This document shows, in pieces, positions 32,122 through 38,056 of a stretch of DNA of 43,797 nt. The stretch covers positions 1-43,797 of the forward strand of contig SIRX01000098.1 in the NCBI GenBank assembly GCA_004563715.1, read 5' to 3'. A model generated the notes under the pieces. That model worked only from the letters and a program-made list of their open reading frames with translations, did not search any database and was not told where the DNA came from. This DNA comes from Actinomycetota bacterium. Its GTDB lineage: Bacteria; Actinomycetota; Rubrobacteria; Rubrobacterales; Rubrobacteraceae. Made by a program: the position numbers and the translations under genes. Numbering within the stretch: position 1 is the first letter of the stretch; each line of letters opens with the position of its first letter.

Positions 32122-32687
32122 GCGACCTCCCGGACGGCCGTCTGGGAGCCGAGCTTCTGCTGCCGGGCCGAAGGCAACGCCTGGGAGAGCGCCCGGAGCA
32201 ACGGAACAACGACGAACAGGGCGACGAGCAGGCTCGGCACCAGGTAGGCCGCGTTGTAGGCCGCCGAGTACACCAGCGGGTTCCAGCCCTCCGGGGCGTA
32301 GGCGGCGAAGAACGCCACGCCGGAGACGAAGTGGCAGGCGAAGCGGGCGGCCACCGCGGTGACGGTCCCCAGCATCGCGCCGCGCACCGTGGGCGGAAAG
32401 AGCCCGGCGAGCCCGAGGGCGGCAAAGGGCAGCGGGTAGTCGAAGAGCACCTGCACGGGGTGTAGGATCACCGGGTTGACCGCCAAGTTCAGCAGCCCGT
32501 AGGCTCCGCCGGCGAGCACCCCTACCCTCCAACCCTGGCGCAAGGCCAGCAGTATAAGGGGCAGCATCTCCAGGGACACCGAGCCGCCGAAAGGCATCCT
32601 GAAGACCGTTATGAGGCCCAGAACGAACGCCAAGGCTATCGCGAGCGCCGCCTCGGCGAGAACCCGGGTATCTTTGAACGCGTTCAA
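32118..32687 (-). CDS. thiT: ThiT, ECF transporter S component for thiamin
   Basis: A 189-residue membrane protein with about six hydrophobic segments. Diagnostic ThiT stretches: MPFGGSVSLEMLPLILLALR, GWRVGVLAGGAYGLL, HPVQVLFDYPLPFAALGLAG, CHFVSGVAFFAAYAP and NPLVYSAAYNAAYLVPSLL. These line the thiamin-binding pocket in characterised ThiT. It needs the shared EcfA/EcfT module, not present here. The TTG start at 32685-32687 is 7 bases after AAGGAGG, and that ribosome site lies within a hairpin downstream of the TPP riboswitch, so translation is probably repressed by TPP. It is the first gene of the operon. Confidence 0.92.
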   Translation of the reverse strand: MNAFKDTRVLAEAALAIALAFVLGLITVFRMPFGGSVSLEMLPLILLALRQGWRVGVLAGGAYGLLNLAVNPVILHPVQVLFDYPLPFAALGLAGLFPPTVRGAMLGTVTAVAARFACHFVSGVAFFAAYAPEGWNPLVYSAAYNAAYLVPSLLVALFVVVPLLRALSQALPSARQQKLGSQTAVREVA

Positions 32688-32721
32688 GGCGCATCCTCCT
32701 TCGGATGTGTGGGGATGCGCC
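32688..32721 (-). promoter_or_regulatory. ribosome-site hairpin, probable riboswitch expression platform
   Basis: On the minus strand GGCGCATCC (32721-32713) pairs perfectly with GGATGCGCC (32696-32688), ending one base before the thiT TTG. The loop holds the ribosome site AAGGAGG, itself able to fold as TCC-GAA-GGA. There is no T tract, so control of translation rather than of termination is likely. Confidence 0.7.
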
Positions 32722-32734
32722 GACAAGACTCTGG

Positions 32735-32815
32735 ATCTCCCTGCGCCGGCATTACCCGGATCAGGTTCAGCGGGTCGGCGTCTGCGGACGCCCTCTCAGC
32801 CTCGCGGCTCCCCGG
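32735..32815 (-). ncRNA. TPP (thi-box) riboswitch
   Basis: Read on the minus strand, the conserved core is complete: GGGGAGC at the 5' end, GGCTGAGAGGG (pyrimidine-binding J3-2 region, near 32790-32800), GACCCGCTGAACCTGATC, then GGGTAATGCCGGCGCAGGGA. This order and spacing define the thiamin-diphosphate riboswitch. It precedes thiT and an operon of thiamin genes that ligand binding should repress. A -10-like TACACT lies at 32839-32834, overlapping the end of the upstream NUDIX gene. Confidence 0.97.
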
Positions 32816-32831
32816 TTTGCTTTGCTGCTAC

Positions 32832-33383
32832 TTAGTGTACATCAACCGGCCCGGTGCCCGCCAGCAGCAGGAGCCCCAGGACCGTCGCCGCGTCGGTGAT
32901 ACCGCCCTCCTTCACCAGCTTCCGGGCCTCTTCCAGCGGCAGCTCTACGACCTCGATAAACTCCGTGGGCTCCGGCCGCGGCCCCTCCACCTTCCACGCG
33001 GCCTGGCAGCGGAAGAGGTGACACACCTCGTTGCTCCGCCCGGTGCTGGTGTGGACGGAGGTCAGGTACTCTAACCCCCGGGCTCCGTAGCCGGTCTCCT
33101 CGAGCAACTCCCGTTCCGCCGCCCGCCGGGGATCTTCGCCCGGGTCCACACCGCCGCTGGGCAGCTCCAGCGTGAAGCCCCCGAGCGGCTGGCGCCACTG
33201 GCGAACGAGCACGATCCCGCCAGCCGCCGTCACCGGCACGACCGCCGCGAAGCCGCCGGCCTCCAGCACCCCGTACTCGATGATCGCGCCGTCGGGCAAC
33301 TCCACCCGGTCCACCCGGAAGGCGCACCAGGGGTTTTCGTAGGCGTAGTCCCGCTCGAGCGTCCGCCAGCTACCGTCTCTCAT
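32832..33383 (-). CDS. NUDIX hydrolase, ADP-ribose pyrophosphatase-like
   Basis: A 183-residue NUDIX protein with box GGVDPGEDPRRAAERELLEE-TG and flanking LVRQWRQPLGGFTLELPSGG, resembling NudF-type ADP-ribose pyrophosphatases. TSVHTSTGRSNEVCHLFRC and PTEFIEVVELPLEEA are also typical. The ATG is at 33381-33383. It ends 17 bases before the TPP riboswitch and on the same strand, so it may be transcribed into the thiamin operon, but no functional link is shown. It is divergent from the SRPBCC gene with 42 bp between them. Confidence 0.87.
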   Translation of the reverse strand: MRDGSWRTLERDYAYENPWCAFRVDRVELPDGAIIEYGVLEAGGFAAVVPVTAAGGIVLVRQWRQPLGGFTLELPSGGVDPGEDPRRAAERELLEETGYGARGLEYLTSVHTSTGRSNEVCHLFRCQAAWKVEGPRPEPTEFIEVVELPLEEARKLVKEGGITDAATVLGLLLLAGTGPVDVH

Positions 33384-33411
33384 GGCGGGTAGAGTTTAGC
33401 GCACCGCGTTG

Positions 33412-33417
33412 TATAAT
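33412..33417 (+). promoter_or_regulatory. -10 element giving a leaderless SRPBCC message
   Basis: A consensus TATAAT ends 8 bases before the GTG start at 33426, with no ribosome site between. Transcription would begin at or within two bases of the start codon. Confidence 0.6.
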
Positions 33418-33425
33418 CCCGCCTC

Positions 33426-33950
33426 GTGAACGCCACCGGAGACAGAAACCCCAGGGGACTCCTGGAGGGGTTCAGGCTCGGCGCGAGCCTGTTCGTCCCC
33501 GCCCCCGCGGCCCGGCTCTACGAGGCCCTGCTGGACGTGGGCAGCTTCCCGCGCTGGGTCCCGGTGGTACGGCGTGTAGAGGTGCTCGAAGGGCCTCCGG
33601 GGCCGGGCATGGTCTCGGAGTGGGAGGTCTCGCTGCTCGGGATAAGGAAGAAGGTGCTCAGCGTCCTGGAGACGGCGGAGAACTCCACCCTGCTACGCTG
33701 GTCCTACGGAGGACCCGTCCTCGGCTGGGGAGAATGCGTGCTGCAGGACCGGGGCGGCGGCACGCTGGCCTCTTTCTCCACGGAGCTGCGCGTCGCAGAG
33801 CCGGTGTTGGAGAAGCTGACACGCAGGTTGCCCGTCTACAGCCTGGCCACGAGCCAACTCCGGCGCTCGCTGGCCCATCTGGGGCAGATGGTCTGCGACG
33901 AGGCGGGCTCCAACCAGGTGCTGGTGGGCCCGCTGGTGGAGTCCCGTTAA
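33426..33950 (+). CDS. SRPBCC (START/polyketide-cyclase-like) family protein
   Basis: A 174-residue protein of the SRPBCC fold, a helix-grip fold that binds hydrophobic ligands. Typical pieces: FVPAPAARLYEALLDVGSFP then RWVPVVRRVEVLE, WEVSLLGIRKKVLSVL, WSYGGPVLGWGECVLQD, and a C-terminal helix KLTRRLPVYSLATSQLRRSL. The first Pfam-like part corresponds to Polyketide_cyc/COQ10-type domains. The ligand is unknown. The GTG start at 33426 lies 8 bases after TATAAT, with no ribosome site, so I regard it as leaderless. It converges on fdxA. Confidence 0.75.
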   Translation: MNATGDRNPRGLLEGFRLGASLFVPAPAARLYEALLDVGSFPRWVPVVRRVEVLEGPPGPGMVSEWEVSLLGIRKKVLSVLETAENSTLLRWSYGGPVLGWGECVLQDRGGGTLASFSTELRVAEPVLEKLTRRLPVYSLATSQLRRSLAHLGQMVCDEAGSNQVLVGPLVESR

Positions 33951-33962
33951 CGAAAACGCAGG

Positions 33963-33988
33963 AAAAAGGAGGGGCCGCAGCCCCTCCT
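33963..33988 (-). terminator. rho-independent terminator of fdxA
   Basis: A 9-bp stem (33967-33975 with 33980-33988) with a 4-base loop. On the minus strand it is followed by TTTTTCC, on the plus strand by no T run, so it mainly serves the ferredoxin gene. Confidence 0.8.
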
Positions 33989-34024
33989 GACCGACCTTCC
34001 CAACGGGTCTTCCGGAAACCCTAC

Positions 34025-34258
34025 TTACTCGAAGTAGTCGGCGTTCTTGGAGATGTAGGACTCCATCTCGTCGGGAACCTCGTCCTCCGGATAGATGGCC
34101 TCCACCGGGCACTCCGGCTCGCAGGCGCCGCAGTCGATACACTCCTCGGGGTTGATCAGGAACTGGTCGCCGGCGTCGTAGATGCAGTCGACGGGGCAGA
34201 CCTCGACGCAACTCTGGTCCTTGGTGCCGATGCACGGCTCTGTGATCACATAGGTCAT
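34025..34258 (-). CDS. fdxA: seven-iron ferredoxin FdxA
   Basis: A 77-residue ferredoxin with two cluster sites: CIGTKDQSCVEVCPVDCIY and CIDCGACEPECPVEAIYP. The first motif, with extra spacing between cysteines, is that of the [3Fe-4S][4Fe-4S] type common in actinobacteria; the second is a standard CxxCxxCxxxCP. It carries electrons at low potential for redox enzymes and P450s. ATG 34256-34258 follows GAGGAGG. A -10-like TATAAC is at 34308-34303, and two TGA-N6-TCA palindromes lie further upstream, next to a Crp/Fnr regulator gene. A terminator follows the gene. Confidence 0.93.
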   Translation of the reverse strand: MTYVITEPCIGTKDQSCVEVCPVDCIYDAGDQFLINPEECIDCGACEPECPVEAIYPEDEVPDEMESYISKNADYFE

Positions 34259-34358
34259 ACTCTCTCAGCCTCCTCTCGGGAACCTCTCGCTCGTCTACCC
34301 GCGTTATATCAGCGCGGACAAACCCCAACCACGACCCGATGCCCCCCATCATCGCGGG

Positions 34359-34395
34359 CCATGACTGGGGTCATGGACGCGTGTGACCCAGATCA
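34359..34395. promoter_or_regulatory. two candidate Crp/Fnr-type operators upstream of fdxA
   Basis: CCATGACTGGGGTCATGG (34359-34376) is a near-perfect palindrome containing TGA-N6-TCA at 34362-34373. A second TGA-N6-TCA (TGACCCAGATCA) is at 34384-34395. The two are 22 bases apart, about two helical turns, in the 163-bp gap between fdxA and the crp/fnr-like gene. From the predicted fdxA start (~34296) the centres are about 72 and 94 bases upstream. Confidence 0.5.
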
Positions 34396-34421
34396 AAAAC
34401 AGTTCTTACTGCAAACTGCTC

Positions 34422-35171
34422 TCAGGTGCGGGCCCGAAGTTCGGCGGGTTTGAGTATGGTGATGGCTTTGTTGTCCAGCTCCAGGATGCCGTCGCGGGCG
34501 AGCCGGGAGAGGGCTCGGGAGAGAGCTTCGCGCGAGATGCCGGTAGCCTCGGCCATCTCCTGGCGGGAGAGCGAGGGCTCGAAAACGACGCCCGTGCGAG
34601 TCACGCGGCCCTCCTCGGTGGCGAGGTTCAGCAGCATGCGGGCGACGCGCTGCGGGGCGCTGTGGAAGACGAGGTCGCCCACGAGGTCCTCCAGCTCGCG
34701 GTTGCGGGCGGCCAGGGTGCGGGCGAGGCGGATGGCGCCCTCGGGAAAGCGGCCCATGACCTCCAGCAGGTCGTCCCGGAAGACCGCGTAGAGCACGCAG
34801 TCGGTGAGGGCCGTGGCGCCCTGGCTCTGAGGCTTGCCCTCCAGCGCCGAGGCGAGGCCCACCACCGAGCCGTCGCCGACGACGCCCAGGATCTGGTCCC
34901 GGCTCTTCGGGCCTCCGGAGGAACGGTAGAGCTTTATGCGTCCCTCGCGGGTGAAGTACACCGCCCCCGACGGCTCCCCCTCGCGGTAGAGTGCGGTTCC
35001 GGCCCCGATCTCCAGCACTGCGGCGGCGATGGCGAGAGCCTGAAAGAAGTCCTCCTCCAGACCCTCCAACACCTCGAACTCCTTGAGCCCATCTAGCTTC
35101 GTCAGGTGCTCTACGGCCCGGCAGCGGGCCCCCGGCAGCCGGGCCCAGGAGGGCGGCGCGTTCTCACCGTA
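34422..35171 (-). CDS. Crp/Fnr family transcriptional regulator
   Basis: About 249 residues. The N-terminal cyclic-nucleotide-binding-like beta roll shows LEIGAGTALYREGEPSGAVY then FTREGRIKLYR, and VVGLASALEGKPQSQGATAL. A long dimerisation helix follows (LARTLAARNRELEDLVGDLV), then a winged helix with recognition motif LSRQEMAEATGISREALSRA. There is no cysteine cluster of the Fnr type and the phosphate-binding Arg of Crp is not obvious, so the effector is unknown. I chose GTG 35169-35171, which has AAGGA at the right distance; ATG 35192 gives seven more residues but has no ribosome site. A TATAAA at 35223-35218 is a likely -10. Confidence 0.88.
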   Translation of the reverse strand, partial: YGENAPPSWARLPGARCRAVEHLTKLDGLKEFEVLEGLEEDFFQALAIAAAVLEIGAGTALYREGEPSGAVYFTREGRIKLYRSSGGPKSRDQILGVVGDGSVVGLASALEGKPQSQGATALTDCVLYAVFRDDLLEVMGRFPEGAIRLARTLAARNRELEDLVGDLVFHSAPQRVARMLLNLATEEGRVTRTGVVFEPSLSRQEMAEATGISREALSRALSRLARDGILELDNKAITILKPAELRART

Positions 35172-35352
35172 CACGGCCTGTGTCCTTATCATCCGAAAAA
35201 GCAGATCTCACGAACCCTTTATACGCCAAGTCACGAGAATTTGCAGTAAGCCGGCCATCCTGTAGACCCCGGGAGCCCGGTCCCATAAGATAACCTGCAC
35301 GGGAGCGGGGTCGAAAGTCCCGGCCGGAGACCGTGCGAGCAAAGGAGTTTTC

Positions 35353-36063
35353 ATGTTGGAAGGCAAGGTAGCGATGATCACCGGCGCGAGCCAGGGCCTT
35401 GGGAGGGCGCTCGCCCACGCCTACGCGGAAGAGGGCGCGAAGCTCGTCATAAACGCCCGCCGCGAGGAGAGCATCCGGCCCGTCGCCGGGGAGATCGAGA
35501 AAAAGGGCGCGGAAGTGCTGGCGCTCGCGGCGGACGTCTCGGTGAGCGAGGACGTGCGGCGGCTCGTCGACGCGGCCGTCGAGCGGTTCGGCCGGATAGA
35601 CGTGCTCGTCAACAACGCCGGGGTACTGGGCCCGCGGGTGGAGATCCTGGAATACCCCGAGGACGAGTGGCGCAAGGTCATAGACGCCAACCTGACCGGC
35701 CTCTACCTGGTTAGCAAGGCGGCGATACCCCACATGCCGGAGGGCGGGTCGATTATCAACGTGGTGAGCGGTGTGAGCGTCGAGGGCCGGGCCGAGTGGG
35801 GCGCGTACTCCGTCAGCAAGTTCGGCGTGGAGGGCCTCTCCCAGATCCTGGCCGCCGAGCTTAAAGAGCGCGGCATCCGCTCCAACGCCGTGGACCCCGG
35901 CGGGATGCGCACCGACATGCGGGCCGCTGCCTATCCCGAGGAAGACCCCACGACCCGCATAACCCCCGAGGAGAACACCAGCGTGTTCCTCTACCTGGCC
36001 TCCGACGAGTCAGAGGGCGTGACCGGCAAGCGGTTCAAAGCGCAGGAGTTCCAGAAAGCATAG
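35353..36063 (+). CDS. SDR family oxidoreductase
   Basis: A 236-residue classical short-chain dehydrogenase. Cofactor site TGASQGLG near the N-terminus, acidic turn AADVS, NNAGVLGP, catalytic Asn in VIDANLTGLYLVSKAA, Ser in VVSGVSVEGRAEW, Tyr-Lys in YSVSKFGVEGL, and PGGMRTDM. The NARREES segment after the second strand favours NADP(H). The substrate is unknown. ATG 35353 follows AAAGGAG. The 180-bp gap upstream, shared with the divergent regulator gene, contains GC-rich self-complementary stretches (35265-35330) but no clear promoter for this gene. Confidence 0.92.
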   Translation: MLEGKVAMITGASQGLGRALAHAYAEEGAKLVINARREESIRPVAGEIEKKGAEVLALAADVSVSEDVRRLVDAAVERFGRIDVLVNNAGVLGPRVEILEYPEDEWRKVIDANLTGLYLVSKAAIPHMPEGGSIINVVSGVSVEGRAEWGAYSVSKFGVEGLSQILAAELKERGIRSNAVDPGGMRTDMRAAAYPEEDPTTRITPEENTSVFLYLASDESEGVTGKRFKAQEFQKA

Positions 36064-36070
36064 GTTCGGG

Positions 36071-36505
36071 GTGCTGACCATCGAGGAGTACCGGGTCCTC
36101 AACGCCTGTGCCGACGAGCCGGAGCTCTTCTACTTCCCTTTCGCGGAGCTCAACTACGGCAGCCCGATACTCGCTGTTTACAACGTAACCCCGGATCAGA
36201 AGGCTGGAGCAGATCGAGAACCAAAGGTTTCCGGAGAAGCGGTGGCGCGTATTATCACCGGGCTCATCCGCGCGGGCCTTCTGCGATGCTGCCGGGCACC
36301 CCGCGAAGCGGAACGGTGCCGCGAGGTCTCGGAGCCTTACGAGAAGGAGTTTGCCGTATACGCCGGCTACGATTGCTTGAGCTGGCAGCACCACGTCGAG
36401 CGTTTCGGGTACGGCCCGCACGAGTTCGAGGTTACGGAAGCCGGGCTGGAGGAGATCCGGAAGCCCATCTACGACCGTTGCCCCCGGAAGCTGGGCTGGG
36501 AGTAG
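36071..36505 (+). CDS. unknown protein, cysteine-rich (144 aa)
   Basis: No family recognised. The gene starts 7 bases after the SDR stop (GTG 36071), so the two probably share a transcript. The first half resembles a winged-helix unit: TIEEYRVLNACADEPELFYF, then VSGEAVARIITGLIRAGLLR, consistent with a helix-turn-helix plus wing. The middle is rich in Cys and charge (RCCRAPREAERCREV). The end, YGPHEFEVTEAGLEEIRKPI, again reads like a wing followed by a helix. A small DNA-binding or zinc-binding protein is possible but unproven. It converges on the sortase gene with only 2 bases between stops and no terminator. Confidence 0.55.
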   Translation: MLTIEEYRVLNACADEPELFYFPFAELNYGSPILAVYNVTPDQKAGADREPKVSGEAVARIITGLIRAGLLRCCRAPREAERCREVSEPYEKEFAVYAGYDCLSWQHHVERFGYGPHEFEVTEAGLEEIRKPIYDRCPRKLGWE

Positions 36506-36507
36506 CC

Positions 36508-37146
36508 CTAAGCTACATCTACCAGCTCGGCCTGGACGATCAGGCGGTCGGAGTAGTCGGGGAGGGTGCAGGTCTGGAGGGTGACGATGTTCTTGCCGGG
36601 GACCGGCTCGGTTACGGAGAGGTCTGTGGGCCCCACCACGAACTCGCTAAAGACCCGGTAGGTGTAGCGGGTACCGTTGGCGTCTTCGAGGAAGATCTCA
36701 TCCCCGTTCGTCAGCCTGTTGAGGTCGAAGAAGGCGAGAAAGCTGTCGGTGCCCGGGTAGCCAAGCCGGTGGCCGGCGATGTAGACGTTGGCCTCTTCCT
36801 CCCAGGGGAAGCCGGTGCCTTCGAGGTGGATGGCCGCGTTCTCGCCCAGGGCGTCGATGTCGGCACCCGGCGAGTAGGGCACGGTGTCGTCCTCGATCCG
36901 GCTCATCTTGGGGACCGTCAGCTTGAGAGTCTTATCCTCCGGCCCTCCGGCGGCTACCTCGCCGCCGGAATCCAGCTCGGGCACGTTGAAGCCGCCGGGT
37001 TGGGCCTCGTTGGTGGCCGGGTTGTCCAGGCTCTGCCCGAAAAAGAACGCCGTGAGGAGCGCGACGCCACCCAGGATCATGGCCAGGCTCAACAGCCCGG
37101 CGAGCAGGCCCCCGAGTCGGGATTTGCGGTTGCTGTACTTTTTCAT
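36508..37146 (-). CDS. sortase, class E-like
   Basis: A 212-residue membrane-anchored cysteine transpeptidase that would attach surface proteins to the cell wall. A basic start and one helix (about 11-36) anchor it, followed by a Pro/Gly-rich linker and the sortase barrel. The catalytic triad is visible: His126 in YIAGHRLGY, Cys193 in TLQTCT, Arg201 in DYSDRLIVQ. TLQTCT and the single N-terminal anchor fit class E (or D/F) enzymes of actinobacteria. No sorting-signal substrate gene is in the window, so it is probably a housekeeping sortase. ATG 37144-37146 is 10 bases after TAGAAT (minus strand 37162-37157), giving a very short leader. Confidence 0.88.
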   Translation of the reverse strand: MKKYSNRKSRLGGLLAGLLSLAMILGGVALLTAFFFGQSLDNPATNEAQPGGFNVPELDSGGEVAAGGPEDKTLKLTVPKMSRIEDDTVPYSPGADIDALGENAAIHLEGTGFPWEEEANVYIAGHRLGYPGTDSFLAFFDLNRLTNGDEIFLEDANGTRYTYRVFSEFVVGPTDLSVTEPVPGKNIVTLQTCTLPDYSDRLIVQAELVDVA

Positions 37147-37173
37147 AGTGAGCCTGATTCTAACATCGACCCG

Positions 37174-38055
37174 CTAATCGCTCTTTTCTACCGGCAGGTC
37201 TTCCCTGGAACCCCACTCGTTCCAGGAGCCGTCGTAGTTAGTGAGTTTGCGGTAGCCCAGCCGGTGCAGCGCGAAGAGCGGCACCGTGGCTGCCACCCCG
37301 CCGTTACAGTAAGCCACGATGGGCCGCTCCCGGTCTTCGGGCACACCAGCTTCCCGCAGCTTCTCTTCCACGACCTCTTCGGGAAGAAAGCCGCCCTCGG
37401 GGTCCAGGAGGCTGTCAGCGTGGAGGTGGCGCGCGCCGGGCACGCGGCCGGTCCGGCCCTGGCCGCGCGAGACCTCGCCCGTGTACTGACCCCGGTCGCG
37501 GGCGTCGAGGATAAAGCTCTCTGCCCCATCGGCCGCGGTTAGAACCGCCCCGGCGGTGGCGCGCCAGCCCGGCCGCGTCCGGGGAGTGAAGTTGGCCGGG
37601 GCGGGGTTCGGCACCTCGTCCGTTACCGGACGGTCCTCCGCGATCCAACGCTTCCAGCCGCCGTCGAGGACGGAGACTTTCTCGTGGCCGTAGTAGGTGA
37701 GCGCCCACCAGAGGCGGGTGGCGAACTGGCCGCCCGCGTGGTCGTAGGCGACGACGTGCGTGTCATCGCCGATGCCAAGCGAGCCCATCAGCGAAGCGAA
37801 GCGGTCCGGGGGCGCCACCTGGACCGGCACCGGGTCTTCGGGGTCGGTTATGTCCCGGGTCCAGTCCACGTACACGGCGCCGGGTACGTGCGCCGCCTCG
37901 TACTCGTCACGGGCGGCCAGGTACTCGGCTTCCTGGCGGCCGCCGCCCAGGTCCCTCTTTCTCACGTAACCCCGCACGTCCACCACGCGCAGGTGCGGGT
38001 CGACGAGATGTCCCTCCAGCCAGACCGGCTGGACGAGGGTATCGAAGTCCTTCAT
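37174..38055 (-). CDS. sseA: thiosulfate/3-mercaptopyruvate sulfurtransferase (two rhodanese domains)
   Basis: A 293-residue tandem rhodanese. The N-terminal, non-catalytic unit includes HVPGAVYVDWTRDITDPEDP and THVVAYDHAGGQFATRLWW; the C-terminal unit holds the active-site Cys250 in IVAYCNGGVAATVPLFAL. The loop CNGGVAA resembles mercaptopyruvate sulfurtransferases (CGSGVTA) and thiosulfate sulfurtransferases (CRxGxRS) about equally, so the donor is uncertain. Such enzymes move sulfane sulfur to cyanide or other acceptors in the cytoplasm. It follows the CCA-adding enzyme gene by one base on the same strand. Confidence 0.9.
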   Translation of the reverse strand: MKDFDTLVQPVWLEGHLVDPHLRVVDVRGYVRKRDLGGGRQEAEYLAARDEYEAAHVPGAVYVDWTRDITDPEDPVPVQVAPPDRFASLMGSLGIGDDTHVVAYDHAGGQFATRLWWALTYYGHEKVSVLDGGWKRWIAEDRPVTDEVPNPAPANFTPRTRPGWRATAGAVLTAADGAESFILDARDRGQYTGEVSRGQGRTGRVPGARHLHADSLLDPEGGFLPEEVVEEKLREAGVPEDRERPIVAYCNGGVAATVPLFALHRLGYRKLTNYDGSWNEWGSREDLPVEKSD

Positions 38056-38056
38056 C

